This document shows, in pieces, positions 24,825 through 33,659 of a stretch of 64,000 nucleotides of DNA. The notes under the pieces were generated by a model that was not told the DNA's origin, made no database searches, and saw only the letters and a list, made by a program, of their open reading frames with translations. Source of the stretch: Rhizobium sp. 16-449-1b (GTDB lineage: Bacteria > Pseudomonadota > Alphaproteobacteria > Rhizobiales > Rhizobiaceae); assembly GCF_017741935.1 (NCBI RefSeq), contig NZ_JAGHMH010000018.1:154073-218072 (forward strand), given 5' to 3'. Position 1 is the first letter of the stretch. The number at the start of each line of letters is the position of its first letter. The translations under genes and the position numbers were made by a program.

Positions 24825-25005
24825 CATCACACCCACAGCCCTAGCAAACCGAGCCGCGACCCCAGCAGACCCCAAAGACCGGAAATTGAAGCGATCGACA
24901 TTATGGCATTGATCGGCAAACGGCTCTAAATTGAGTGAAAGAATGATTGCGTCGGACCGGCCCGCGTCCCGGATACGCCTGCAACGCGACCAGGGAGAAC
25001 CACCA

Positions 25006-25686
25006 GTGACCCACAGCCTCGACCGCCCTGCCTGGAACGCGCTTCTGACCGTTCATGCCGATCTTGCCGAAGGCGGACCGCTCGCGATGCGCTACCCGAC
25101 CTCGATCGTCCCCTTCGCCGCCCCGCGCGACGATACGCCCGAGAGCCTGGCGGCGCTGGCCGCTCTTTCCGCGCCCGGCGAGATCATGGCGCTGGTCGAG
25201 GCCGGCCCGATCATCGTGCCTGATGGCCACGATGTGCTCATCGAAAGCACGCTCGTCCAGATGATAGGCGACCGCCCCTACGAGCGCATCGAAGACCACA
25301 GTATCGAGCCGCTGACACCTGCCGATGCCGAGGAGATGTTGGCGCTGGCGACGCTCACCAAACCCGGCCCCTTCACGCTCGGCGCCCAGCGCCTCGGCAC
25401 CTTCTGGGGCATCAAGATCGACGGCCGCCTGGCGGCGATGGCCGGCCAGCGCATGCGCCATCCCGGCCTCTCCGAACTCAGCGGCCTCTGCACCCACCCC
25501 GATTTCCAGAAACGCGGCCTCGGCACCCTCCTCTTCCGCTTCGTCGCCGGCGAGATCTCGGCTCGCGATGAGCAAGTGTTTCTGCACGCCTATGCCAGCA
25601 ACACATCGGCGATTGCGCTATATGAGCAGCTGGGTTTCAAGCTGCGCAGCCGGATGAATGTGAAGATCGTGCAGCGGCGGGGGTGA
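25006..25686 (+). CDS. GNAT family N-acetyltransferase (FR47-like)
   Basis: A 226-residue acetyltransferase. The catalytic GNAT domain is in the C-terminal half: GTFWGIKIDGRLAAMAGQR, then the motif A region CTHPDFQKRGLGTLLFRFV with the acetyl-CoA loop R-G-L-G-T, and a final N-T-S-A-I-A-L-Y-E-Q-L-G-F, which is a strong GNAT signature. The N-terminal half resembles other two-lobed FR47-like proteins. I chose the GTG at 25006, preceded by GGGAGA at 24993-24998; an ATG at 24931 lacks support. Substrate unknown. Confidence 0.85.
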   Translation: MTHSLDRPAWNALLTVHADLAEGGPLAMRYPTSIVPFAAPRDDTPESLAALAALSAPGEIMALVEAGPIIVPDGHDVLIESTLVQMIGDRPYERIEDHSIEPLTPADAEEMLALATLTKPGPFTLGAQRLGTFWGIKIDGRLAAMAGQRMRHPGLSELSGLCTHPDFQKRGLGTLLFRFVAGEISARDEQVFLHAYASNTSAIALYEQLGFKLRSRMNVKIVQRRG

Positions 25687-25722
25687 GGAGCGCGGGACTG
25701 GGCACGCCCCTCCCATGGCCCG

Positions 25723-26553
25723 TTATCCGTCGCGATCCGCCGAGAAAGCAACATCACGCTGCGCCTCGATCGCCGCAAGCCGTTCCGCGAGCGCCGTGGA
25801 GATCGAGCGGTAGGTGATGCTTCCGAGCGCCAAGCGGAGCGCCGGCCGCTCCATGTCGGCGGCGGCGATCATCGCCGCCACGGTGCGTGCGGCATCGCCC
25901 TTGATGTCGAAGCTGCCGCTTGTGACGGCGCGGCGGACATCGCCCGCCGGTGTCGCCTCATAGACATCCATCGGCTTGCCATGCACCAGACCTGCTCCAA
26001 AGTTCGTCACGGTCGGTCCCGGTTCCGCGATGATGAAGTCGATGCCGAAGGGAGCGACCTCCTTGGCCACGGCCTCGACGAAGCCTTCGATGCCCCACTT
26101 CGTCGCATGATAGAGGCTGAAGTTGGGGTAGGTAATCTGCCCGCCCTCCGACGAGACCTGCATGATCCGTCCCCCGCCCTGCTGGCGCAGATGTGGCAAG
26201 GCCGCGCGGATGAGCTGTATCGAGCCCGTCAGGTTGGTGGCGATCTGCTGGTCGATCTGCGCATCGCCGAGTTCTTCGGCCGCGCCGAAGAGACCATATC
26301 CGGCATTGCTGACGACGACATCGATGCGCCCCATGCGCTGGAATGCATCAGCAACAGCGGAGCGGATGCCGGCTGTATCCAGGATGTCGAGCGTCAGCAC
26401 GACAAGCCGCTCGCCATACTGCGCCTGCAGCGCGTCCAATTGATCGGCGCGCCGCACGGTCGCCACGACGCTGTCACCACGTGACAGCAACTGCTCGGTC
26501 ATTTCGCGACCGAGGCCGGACGATGTGCCGGTAATGAACCAGGTCTTGCTCAT
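25723..26553 (-). CDS. Short-chain dehydrogenase/reductase
   Basis: A 276-residue NAD(P)-dependent oxidoreductase. The cofactor motif is FITGTSSGLGREM (TGxxxGxG) at residues 6-18, then NAGYG, and the catalytic Tyr-x-x-x-Lys is in FSLYHATKWGIEGF with Ser in MQVSSEGG. This type often reduces small carbonyl compounds. Divergent from the LysR gene at 26650, whose operator-like repeats lie in between, so it is the likely target. Confidence 0.92.
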   Translation of the reverse strand: MSKTWFITGTSSGLGREMTEQLLSRGDSVVATVRRADQLDALQAQYGERLVVLTLDILDTAGIRSAVADAFQRMGRIDVVVSNAGYGLFGAAEELGDAQIDQQIATNLTGSIQLIRAALPHLRQQGGGRIMQVSSEGGQITYPNFSLYHATKWGIEGFVEAVAKEVAPFGIDFIIAEPGPTVTNFGAGLVHGKPMDVYEATPAGDVRRAVTSGSFDIKGDAARTVAAMIAAADMERPALRLALGSITYRSISTALAERLAAIEAQRDVAFSADRDG

Positions 26554-26599
26554 GGCTATCTCCTTTTTTCAAGCAGACCCCATATCGTCCTTTTCCTTT

Positions 26600-26647
26600 G
26601 GTGATATAAGTCACCCAATCCCGCATGAGATCGTGTGATATTTTCAC
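26600..26647. promoter_or_regulatory. Two LysR-type operator-like repeats
   Basis: GGTGA-N6-TCACC at 26600-26615 and GTGA-N5-TCAC at 26635-26647, both in the 96-base gap between the divergent SDR and LysR genes. The shared GTGA/TCAC arms suggest one regulator binding both; the second overlaps the region next to the LysR start, consistent with autoregulation. Inferred from symmetry and position. Confidence 0.5.
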
Positions 26648-26649
26648 CA

Positions 26650-27558
26650 ATGACCAGACCGACACTGAGTGAACTCGAAGCCTTCCGCGCCGTCGCCAGT
26701 CACCGCAGCTTCCGCAAGGCGGCCGATGCGCTGGGCGTGTCGCGCTCGTCGCTGAGCCACACACTGATCAACCTCGAGAAAAACATGGGTGTTCGGCTTC
26801 TCAACCGGACAACGCGCAGCGTCGCCACCACCGATGCTGGCCGGCGGCTGCTGGAAAGGCTGGATCCGGTTCTGCGCGATCTCGAAGAGGCGATCGACGG
26901 CATCGCCGACGAACGCGGTGAGCCGGCCGGTATCCTGCGGATCAACACCAACCGGGGCGCCGGCCAATGGCTTCTGGGCAACGTGGTGCCGACATTCCTC
27001 GCGCGCTATCCCGCTGTCGAACTCGACCTCGTCTCGGAGGGGCGCCTTGTCGATATCGTCGAGCAGGGTTTTGATGCCGGTGTCCGCCTGGCTGAATCCG
27101 TGCCCCAGGACATGATCGCGGTGCCCTTCGGCGGCAGCATTCGCTTCATCGCCGTCGCCTCCCCCGGCTATGTGCAGGCGCATGGGCAACCGTCGGTACC
27201 AGACGACCTAACGAAGCATATATGCATCCGCCAGCGTCTGCCGGGTGGCAGGCGTTATCGCTGGGAATTCAGCCGCAACGGCGAGGATCTGTCGATCGAT
27301 GTTCCCGGCCATCTCACGCTTGATGACAACGCCCTGATGGTCAAGAGCGCGGCCGGCGGTCTCGGCATAGCCTATGTGCCTGACCTCTTTGCTCATGAGG
27401 AACTGGAACGCGGCGCCCTGGTGACGCTACTCGAAGACTGGTGCCCGGCCATACCGGGCAACGTGCTTTATTACCCCGGCTATCGCCACGTTCCATCCCC
27501 GCTGCGCGCCTTCATCGATGTCCTGAAAGAGGTGGAGCGGCAGCGCAGCCGAGCATGA
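26650..27558 (+). CDS. LysR family transcriptional regulator
   Basis: A 302-residue regulator with the N-terminal HTH (LEAFRAVASHRSFRKAADAL, SSLSHTLINLEKNMGVRLL) and the periplasmic-binding-like effector domain. The C-terminal D-W-C-P-A-I-P-G segment places it in the same subgroup as the LysR at 3690. The ATG at 26650 is used; an upstream in-frame start would add five residues. Divergent from the SDR gene. Confidence 0.9.
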   Translation: MTRPTLSELEAFRAVASHRSFRKAADALGVSRSSLSHTLINLEKNMGVRLLNRTTRSVATTDAGRRLLERLDPVLRDLEEAIDGIADERGEPAGILRINTNRGAGQWLLGNVVPTFLARYPAVELDLVSEGRLVDIVEQGFDAGVRLAESVPQDMIAVPFGGSIRFIAVASPGYVQAHGQPSVPDDLTKHICIRQRLPGGRRYRWEFSRNGEDLSIDVPGHLTLDDNALMVKSAAGGLGIAYVPDLFAHEELERGALVTLLEDWCPAIPGNVLYYPGYRHVPSPLRAFIDVLKEVERQRSRA

Positions 27559-27633
27559 TTTTGCTATCGGGCGACGGGTTGATATCTGCTTCAACCCGCC
27601 CGCCATGTCGGAAAACATCGAGAGCTTGAGCCC

Positions 27634-29823
27634 TCAAGCCGCCCGCGTCGCGCGCTTCCGCGACAGATGCGCCACCACGTTCTCGATCATCCGCATCCCG
27701 GCGTCGCCGCCGAGCGTCATGATCGATTCCGGATGGAACTGCACGGCCGCGATCGGTTCCTTGGCGTGCTCGATGCCCATGATCGTGCCATCCTCGCTCT
27801 CCGCGGTGATGATGAAATCGCGCGGCAGGGTCGAAGGGTCAGCGAAGATCGAGTGGTAGCGGCCGACGGTGACTTCCTTGCCGAGGCCTGAAAATACCAG
27901 GCCCGGCTCGAGCACACGGATGCGCGACGGCTTGCCGTGCATGGGAAGCGCCAGATGCCGCAGCTCGCCGCCATAGGCCTCGGCGATCGCCTGCAAGCCA
28001 AGGCAGACACCGAAGATCGGTAGGTTGCGGGCACGCGCCTTCTTGATCGTTGCCTTGCAGTCGAAATCCTTGGGGTTGCCAGGACCGGGCGAGAGCACGA
28101 CGAGATCGGGATCGAGCCGGTCGAAAATCTCTTCCGGCACCGGCGAGCGCACGGTCGAGACCTCGGCCCCCGTCTGGCGGAAGTAATTGGCCAGCGTATG
28201 CACGAAGCTGTCTTCGTGGTCGACGAGCAGGATCTTGACGCCCTTGCCCACAGTGGCGACGTCGCGGCTGGCCTTGGCCGTATTGCCGGCCTTGGCATCG
28301 CGGATGGCGGAGAGCATGGCGGACGCCTTCAGTTCGGTTTCGGCTTCTTCTTCCTCGGGGATGGAGTCGTTCAGAAGCGTCGCCCCTGCCCTGACTTCGG
28401 CAATCCCGTCCTTGATGCGCACGGTGCGCAGCGTCAGCCCCGTGTTCATGTCGCCATTGAAACCGACCATGCCGATCGCGCCGCCATACCAGGCGCGCGG
28501 GCTCTTCTCATGGCTCTCGATGAAGCGCATGGCCCAAAGCTTCGGCGCACCGGTGACGGTGACCGCCCAGGCGTGAGACAGGAAGCCGTCGAACGCGTCC
28601 ATGTCGTCGCGCAGGCGCCCCTCGATATGGTCGACCGTGTGGATGAGACGCGAATACATCTCGATTTGCCGGCGGCCGATGACCTTGACCGAACCCGGCT
28701 CGCAGACTCGTGATTTGTCGTTGCGATCAACGTCCGAGCACATGGTGAGCTCGGATTCATCCTTCTTCGAGTTCAAGAGCTTCAGGATCTGCTCCGAGTC
28801 GGCGATCGGATCGTCACCACGCTTGATCGTGCCTGAGATCGGGCAGGTCTCGATGCGGCGGCCGGAGACGCGCACGAACATCTCCGGCGAAGCGCCGACC
28901 AGATACTCCTGGTTTCCGAGATTGATGAAGAAGGAATAGGGCGACGGATTGATCGCCTTCAGGCGCTTGGAAATATCCGAAGGCTTGCTGTCGCAGCGCT
29001 CCATGAACTTCTGCCCGGGCACGACCTCGAACAGGTCGCCCTTGCGGAAGCTTTCCTTGGCCTTGACGACCAGCTCGGAATATTCGCCGGGGCGGTGATC
29101 GCTCTTCGGCGGGATCGTGTCGGTTCGCTGGAACGGCTCGGCCGGAATATCGCCGGCCTTGCCCTCGGTGGTCAGCCCGCCCTTTTCGAAATCGTAGCGA
29201 TCGATCCAGGCCTTGGCCGAATAATTGTCGACGACCAGAATCTCATCAGGGAGATAGAGCACCATGTCGCGCTGGTCGGAGGGGCGCGTCAGCTTCAGAT
29301 TGATGGCGTCGAACTGGAAAGCGAGGTCGTAGCCGAAGGCGCCATAGAGCCCGAGGCTGGCATCGGCCTGCGAATAGAAGAGATCGGTGACGGCGCGCAG
29401 CACGGTGAAGACGGTCGGGATCTTCGAGCGCTCTTCTTCCGTAAACGCCCGGTCCGGCGCCTTGACGGTGAGATCCAGCCGCCGCTTGGTCGACGCGCCG
29501 AGTTCCAGCTCGGAAATCGTCTTCAGCCGCTCGGTAACGAAGCCGAGAATGACCTCGCCGCGCTCGTTATAGGCGTCGATCCAGACCTTGCGGCCGTTGC
29601 AGGAAATGCCGAGCGGCGGATCGACCACGGCCGTATCCCAGCGCGTGTAGCGGCCCGGATATTCGTAGTTCGACGAAAACACCGCGCCGCGGCGCTCGTC
29701 GAGCTTGTCGATATAGGAGGAGACCGCGTCGGCATAAGGGATCGCCCGGCGCTGCCGCGTGACCGTGATGCCACCCTTGGTCTCGTAAATCTCCGCTCCG
29801 TCATCCCTGATGATCGTTACCAT
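27634..29823 (-). CDS. trpE(G): Anthranilate synthase, fused TrpE-TrpG
   Basis: A 729-residue bifunctional enzyme that makes anthranilate from chorismate and glutamine, the first step of tryptophan synthesis. Residues 1 to about 510 are the TrpE part (chorismate-binding blocks GTIKRGDDPIADSEQILKLL and DRNDKSRVCEPGSVKVIGRR). From about 530 the TrpG glutamine amidotransferase follows, with VVLSPGPGNPKDF, the Cys nucleophile in FGVCLGLQAI and His-Glu in VQFHPES. The fused form is typical of rhizobia. The start has a GGAGTGAAGC Shine-Dalgarno. Expression is expected to be controlled by the trpL leader and attenuator 40-160 bases upstream. Confidence 0.97.
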   Translation of the reverse strand: MVTIIRDDGAEIYETKGGITVTRQRRAIPYADAVSSYIDKLDERRGAVFSSNYEYPGRYTRWDTAVVDPPLGISCNGRKVWIDAYNERGEVILGFVTERLKTISELELGASTKRRLDLTVKAPDRAFTEEERSKIPTVFTVLRAVTDLFYSQADASLGLYGAFGYDLAFQFDAINLKLTRPSDQRDMVLYLPDEILVVDNYSAKAWIDRYDFEKGGLTTEGKAGDIPAEPFQRTDTIPPKSDHRPGEYSELVVKAKESFRKGDLFEVVPGQKFMERCDSKPSDISKRLKAINPSPYSFFINLGNQEYLVGASPEMFVRVSGRRIETCPISGTIKRGDDPIADSEQILKLLNSKKDESELTMCSDVDRNDKSRVCEPGSVKVIGRRQIEMYSRLIHTVDHIEGRLRDDMDAFDGFLSHAWAVTVTGAPKLWAMRFIESHEKSPRAWYGGAIGMVGFNGDMNTGLTLRTVRIKDGIAEVRAGATLLNDSIPEEEEAETELKASAMLSAIRDAKAGNTAKASRDVATVGKGVKILLVDHEDSFVHTLANYFRQTGAEVSTVRSPVPEEIFDRLDPDLVVLSPGPGNPKDFDCKATIKKARARNLPIFGVCLGLQAIAEAYGGELRHLALPMHGKPSRIRVLEPGLVFSGLGKEVTVGRYHSIFADPSTLPRDFIITAESEDGTIMGIEHAKEPIAAVQFHPESIMTLGGDAGMRMIENVVAHLSRKRATRAA

Positions 29824-29864
29824 TGCTTCACTCCGTTATCAGCCCGGATGACAGGCGGCCTTAA

Positions 29865-29900
29865 AACAAAAAAAGCCGCCTGGTGTTTTCCGGGCGGCTC
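29865..29900 (-). terminator. trp attenuator: Rho-independent terminator before trpE(G)
   Basis: On the minus strand GAGCCGCC ... GGCGGCT forms a stable stem (29874-29881 with 29892-29899) followed by seven T residues. It lies between the Trp leader ORF and trpE(G), where attenuation would decide whether the transcript continues. Termination here would release a short leader RNA. Confidence 0.85.
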
Positions 29901-29935
29901 ATCGTCGTCTTTGGACACGATTGGTCGAGGCCGCC

Positions 29936-29980
29936 TTAGCGAGCCCACCACCAGATTGCGATGTTCAAGGACATGTTCAT
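29936..29980 (-). CDS. trpL: trp leader peptide
   Basis: A 14-codon ORF reading M-N-M-S-L-N-I-A-I-W-W-W-A-R, with three consecutive Trp codons, followed 36 bases later by the attenuator hairpin. Length and the I-W-W-W-A-R ending match the leader peptide known from Sinorhizobium meliloti, where the released attenuator RNA and the peptide also act in trans. No Shine-Dalgarno is visible and the predicted promoter starts transcription at or next to the ATG, so it is probably leaderless. Confidence 0.9.
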   Translation of the reverse strand: MNMSLNIAIWWWAR

Positions 29981-29988
29981 GGGCGGAA

Positions 29989-30017
29989 TTGTTAGCGTGA
30001 GATGAGAGCCAGCGCAA
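29989..30017 (-). promoter_or_regulatory. Predicted promoter of trpL-trpE(G)
   Basis: On the minus strand: -35 TTGCGC (30012-30017), a 17-base spacer and a weak -10 TAACAA (29989-29994; AACAAT shifted by one also fits). The expected start site falls at about 29980-29982, the first base of the leader ATG. Confidence 0.55.
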
Positions 30018-30035
30018 GAGGCGAATACGGCCACG

Positions 30036-30063
30036 AAAAAGGGCGGCTCTGGGGCCGCCCTTT
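30036..30063 (-). terminator. Terminator of the haem receptor gene
   Basis: On the minus strand, directly after the receptor stop at 30072: AAAGGGCGGC / GCCGCCCTTT with a six-base loop, then TTC. It also separates the receptor transcript from the trpL promoter just downstream. Confidence 0.8.
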
Positions 30064-30071
30064 CGATTGGT

Positions 30072-32357
30072 TTAGAAGCGCTGGGTCAGCGAGATTTTGA
30101 AGGTGCGGCCCGGCTCGGAGTAGTATTCGCGAGGCTGCGAACCGCCGGTGCGGACCGAGGCGTAGTCGTAGTAGGTCTTGTCGAAGACATTGTAGATGCC
30201 GGCGTTGATCTTCAAACCCTTGATCTGCTCGGGCTCCCACCATGCGGTCAGGTCGACGATTCCGTAACCAGGCGTGCTGAAGTAGCTCATAGACGTCGCG
30301 GTTCCGATGGTCTGGCCGCGCGCATGCTTGACGCCGGTCCAATCGAGGCCAACACCCCAAGTCTCGGTGTCATATCCGACGCTGACGACGGCCTTGAGAG
30401 GCGCGACGGACTGCAGGAAGGTCTTCGTATCGAGGTTGTTTCCTTCAGCGTAGGCCAGACCCGCCAGAGCGCGGAAGCCGTTCGAGAAGCGCTTGTGAAC
30501 GGAGATTTCCGTACCGAAGATCTCGGCGTTCGCCACGTTGTTATAGGTGCTGATGCCGCCCTGCGGATACTGCGACAGCGTGTAGCCGAGAGCGGCAGCC
30601 TGCGCGGCGTTCAGGCTCGTCGTGTCGATGAAGTTGCGGTAGCGGTTGTAGAACAGGTTCACGCGGCCACCGAGATCATCGTCACCCAGCTTGGCGCCGA
30701 TTTCGAAGCCATTGCTAGTTTCCGACTTCAGGTTGGGATTGCCGATACGCAGGTATGTGCCCGGACCACCGAAGGTGCTGAACAGTTCGCCAGCAGTCGG
30801 TGCACGGAAGCCCATCGCCCACTGACCGTAGAGCAGAACCTGATCGTTGACTTCCTGCTCGAGGCGGATCTTCGGCGATATCGCCGTATCGTTGAAGCCG
30901 TTCGGCAGCGCCGGGTTGCCGGCGTTGTCGGCGAAGGCATCGGTCATCTTCGGATCGTGCTTGACCCAATCGAAGCGCACCCCTGGTGTAACCGAGAAGC
31001 CGGTATCACCGAAGCTGACCTTGTCGTCGAGATAGAGACCGATACGGCCGGTCTCGACCTTCGGCGTGTCAGCCTGGTTGGTGTGCAAATTGGAGCAAGC
31101 GGTGAAACCGGCCGGATAGGCGCCACTCGGCAGAGGTGCCGGGCAATTGTCATAGCCCGATGAATACTGCTCGCTCGTAGCATGAGCAATGTCGAAGCCG
31201 AAGACGAAGTTGTGGTCGAGGTAACCAGTATCGACGTTCTTCTCCAAGGCGCCGACGAGACCGATCGTGCGTTCGTCGTAATCGTTCAAACGACCGATCG
31301 GGCCGATGACCGACGTGGAGCGATAGCCATTATATCCCGTTCCACGCGTCTGGTCCTGCCAGTAGAGCGAAGCCCACGCGGCATCGACAAGGCTGTCGTC
31401 GCTTTCGGATTGGAACTTGTAATCCAGCGAAATGCGGTCGCGAGCGGTGGAATCGTTCGTTTCGTAGTTGCCCGGACGATAATTGCCGGTCAGTGTCTGA
31501 CCGGTCTTGGAGTCGGTGTCGCGATCCTTGCGATAGCTTTCCGCCGTCAGACCGATCGTATGGCCACCCTCGAGCTCCTGGCGCAGCTTGAACAGCAGAT
31601 TGTGCTGATCGTAATCGGAAGGATTGGGAGCGGTACGCGTGGCACCATAGGTGTCGACGGTGCCTTGGCTGTCGGTTTGCTTGCCGGTCTTGTAACCGCC
31701 CTGGAACATGATCGAGGTATTTTCGATACGCTTGGCGATGGCGGCGGAGGGTGAGGAGCTCTTGTCGGAGCTGTCATAAGTGTACTTGACGATGCCGCCC
31801 CAGTCGCGGCCTTCCTCGATCAGATCTTCCGGCTCAAGCGTACGCACGGCGAGAACACCACCGAGCGCGCCACCGCCGGCACGGCTCGAATCCGCGCCAC
31901 GCAGAACGTCGACGGCCGAGAGCGACGAGAAGTCGAAGGTATCGACGCCACCAGTGGCATTGCGCGACGCATCCGAAAGGAAGGTCAGCGGAATGCCATC
32001 CACGGTCGTCAGTACGCGGCTGCCTTCGAGACCGCGAATGTTGACGCCACCCGTATTGCGGTTGAAGTTGACGCCCGGCTCGGCGATACGGCCGAGATCG
32101 CTGATGCTTGTGATCTGCTTGTTTTCGATCTGGGCGGCCGTCGTCTCGGTCGCCAGCGGTGTGTCGGTGGCGCTGCCCGGCGCCGGCGCGGACACCCGCT
32201 TGCCCTTCACAACAATCTTCTGCAGCGTCGTCTCGCCGTCGCTCGTAGCAGCCGGCGTCGTCGTTTGCGCGCTCTGCGCCAGCGCCTGCGAGACCGGACC
32301 AGCGCAGACAAACGCCGCGCTCACCAAAAGCGCCGAGCGCCAATGTCGGATAACCAT
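30072..32357 (-). CDS. TonB-dependent haem/haemoglobin receptor
   Basis: A 761-residue outer-membrane receptor. It has a signal peptide (residues 1 to about 28, ending A-L-A-Q), a TonB-box/plug region (VKGKRVSAP onward, with NRNTGGVNIRGLEGSRVLTT and LRGADSSRAGGGALGG), and a 22-strand barrel ending in the C-terminal Phe (F-K-I-S-L-T-Q-R-F). This is the haem/haemoglobin family pattern; it resembles rhizobial HmuR/ShmR. It imports haem with TonB-ExbBD energy. The ATG at 32357 follows a GAGGGG Shine-Dalgarno. Two TGA-N9-TCA boxes upstream suggest repression by RirA under iron excess. Confidence 0.9.
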   Translation of the reverse strand: MVIRHWRSALLVSAAFVCAGPVSQALAQSAQTTTPAATSDGETTLQKIVVKGKRVSAPAPGSATDTPLATETTAAQIENKQITSISDLGRIAEPGVNFNRNTGGVNIRGLEGSRVLTTVDGIPLTFLSDASRNATGGVDTFDFSSLSAVDVLRGADSSRAGGGALGGVLAVRTLEPEDLIEEGRDWGGIVKYTYDSSDKSSSPSAAIAKRIENTSIMFQGGYKTGKQTDSQGTVDTYGATRTAPNPSDYDQHNLLFKLRQELEGGHTIGLTAESYRKDRDTDSKTGQTLTGNYRPGNYETNDSTARDRISLDYKFQSESDDSLVDAAWASLYWQDQTRGTGYNGYRSTSVIGPIGRLNDYDERTIGLVGALEKNVDTGYLDHNFVFGFDIAHATSEQYSSGYDNCPAPLPSGAYPAGFTACSNLHTNQADTPKVETGRIGLYLDDKVSFGDTGFSVTPGVRFDWVKHDPKMTDAFADNAGNPALPNGFNDTAISPKIRLEQEVNDQVLLYGQWAMGFRAPTAGELFSTFGGPGTYLRIGNPNLKSETSNGFEIGAKLGDDDLGGRVNLFYNRYRNFIDTTSLNAAQAAALGYTLSQYPQGGISTYNNVANAEIFGTEISVHKRFSNGFRALAGLAYAEGNNLDTKTFLQSVAPLKAVVSVGYDTETWGVGLDWTGVKHARGQTIGTATSMSYFSTPGYGIVDLTAWWEPEQIKGLKINAGIYNVFDKTYYDYASVRTGGSQPREYYSEPGRTFKISLTQRF

Positions 32358-32475
32358 AATCAACCCCTCAATGAAAAAAGTACCGGGCTGGCTGGTCGTC
32401 ACGCATTCGCGCTTGGAGGGGCTGGCTAGGTGTTGAGGCGAATAATTCCGCCTTCTTCTTGCCGCATAAAAAACA

Positions 32476-32490
32476 TGAGTATAGTTGTCA
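32476..32490. promoter_or_regulatory. IRO box 1 (RirA-type iron box)
   Basis: TGAGTATAGTTGTCA, which fits TGA-N9-TCA, about 120 bases upstream of the haem receptor start. The IRO box is the binding site of the rhizobial iron regulator RirA; assignment rests on consensus match and the neighbouring gene. Confidence 0.6.
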
Positions 32491-32509
32491 ATATATGCAG
32501 CCGAGATAT

Positions 32510-32528
32510 CATGATCTAAATGGTCATG
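32510..32528. promoter_or_regulatory. IRO box 2 (RirA-type iron box)
   Basis: CATGATCTAAATGGTCATG, a TGA-N9-TCA box with extended CATGA/TCATG inverted arms. It lies 36 bases from the first box and is also upstream of the divergent extensin-like gene, which could share the control. Confidence 0.6.
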
Positions 32529-32607
32529 TTTTAACGATGCCGATCAACGTTGCGAAATTGCAACGAAATCCGCCCTCATACGTTGTTATTCCGCTGGGAA
32601 TAAAACG

Positions 32608-33585
32608 ATGGATGGATGCGTGAAGAAGACAGGCCAGATCGCGACAGCACTCCTCTGCCTCATCATGTTGACCGGCGCCGGCCTGCCCGAGACCGGGCCA
32701 AAACCGGAAGTGAAACCCGGCGACAAGCAGGTCGAACAACAAGCCGAGGACCCGGCGAATATCGATGTCGCGCCTAAGCCGCAGCCCAAGCCAGATGCTA
32801 AACCCGAGACCGCAGCACCCGACGCTGCCAGCCCCGATGTTCCAAAGCCGGACACAAAACCCGATGAGAAGACCACCGAAGGTGACCAGCCCACCCCCTC
32901 CTCCGACACGTTAGCGAAGGACGCAGCCGCGCCCAAGCGCGAGGTGCAAGGCCCCAACCTCCCCGACAAAAACCCTCCCGATAAGCAGACGCTCGAGGCC
33001 CAGCATCTGACGATCGAGCCGGAAAGCGATGCCGACCACTCCGAATGCGTCAAGGAGCTGCAAGCGCTCGGCGTCGTCTTCACCGATCTCAGCCGTATCG
33101 ACGACGGCAATGGCTGCGGCATCGACAAGCCGATCAAGGTCACCCAAGCCCTGCCCGGCATCAAGCTGAAGCCGGATGGCGTCTTCCGCTGCCCGGTGGC
33201 GCTGGCGCTCGCCCGCTGGATGAAGGGGACGGTCATCCCGGCAGCAGCCATTGCAGCCGCCGATCAGGGCCGCATCACCACCATCAACCAGGCCTCCTCC
33301 TATATCTGCCGCCTGCGCAACAGCGCCGAAACCGGCAAGATCTCCGAACACGCGCGCGGCAACGCGGTCGATATCGCAAGCTTCAGCTTCGAGAAGGGAG
33401 AGGATATCGCGGTCAAGCCGAGGCGCGAGGATTCGACCCTGATCGGCGCCTTCCAGCGCACTGTCAGCGCAGCCGGCTGCCTCTATTTCACGACGGTACT
33501 CGACCCCGAAAGCGACGCCGCTCACGAGACCCACTTCCATCTCGACGTCCTGCAGAGAAAGGGCGGATACCGCTATTGCCATTGA
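32608..33585 (+). CDS. Extensin-like C-terminal domain protein, probable peptidoglycan-active
   Basis: A 325-residue exported protein. It has an N-terminal hydrophobic segment (residues 8-25), a Pro/Lys/Asp-rich low-complexity linker to about residue 130 (repeats of K-P-E and P-K-P), then the extensin-like C-terminal domain. The domain keeps the zinc-ligand pattern of LAS/VanY-type peptidases: S-E-H-A-R-G-N-A-V-D-I in the middle and E-T-H-F-H-L-D near the end. This suggests a periplasmic cell-wall peptidase. The linker probably spans the periplasm or peptidoglycan. Divergent from the haem receptor. Confidence 0.8.
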   Translation: MDGCVKKTGQIATALLCLIMLTGAGLPETGPKPEVKPGDKQVEQQAEDPANIDVAPKPQPKPDAKPETAAPDAASPDVPKPDTKPDEKTTEGDQPTPSSDTLAKDAAAPKREVQGPNLPDKNPPDKQTLEAQHLTIEPESDADHSECVKELQALGVVFTDLSRIDDGNGCGIDKPIKVTQALPGIKLKPDGVFRCPVALALARWMKGTVIPAAAIAAADQGRITTINQASSYICRLRNSAETGKISEHARGNAVDIASFSFEKGEDIAVKPRREDSTLIGAFQRTVSAAGCLYFTTVLDPESDAAHETHFHLDVLQRKGGYRYCH

Positions 33586-33659
33586 AAATGGCAGTAGCGT
33601 CAGTGACTTGCCGGCATCAGGTGAATCGGAAACCGAGCATCTTCAATTGATGCGAGAGA

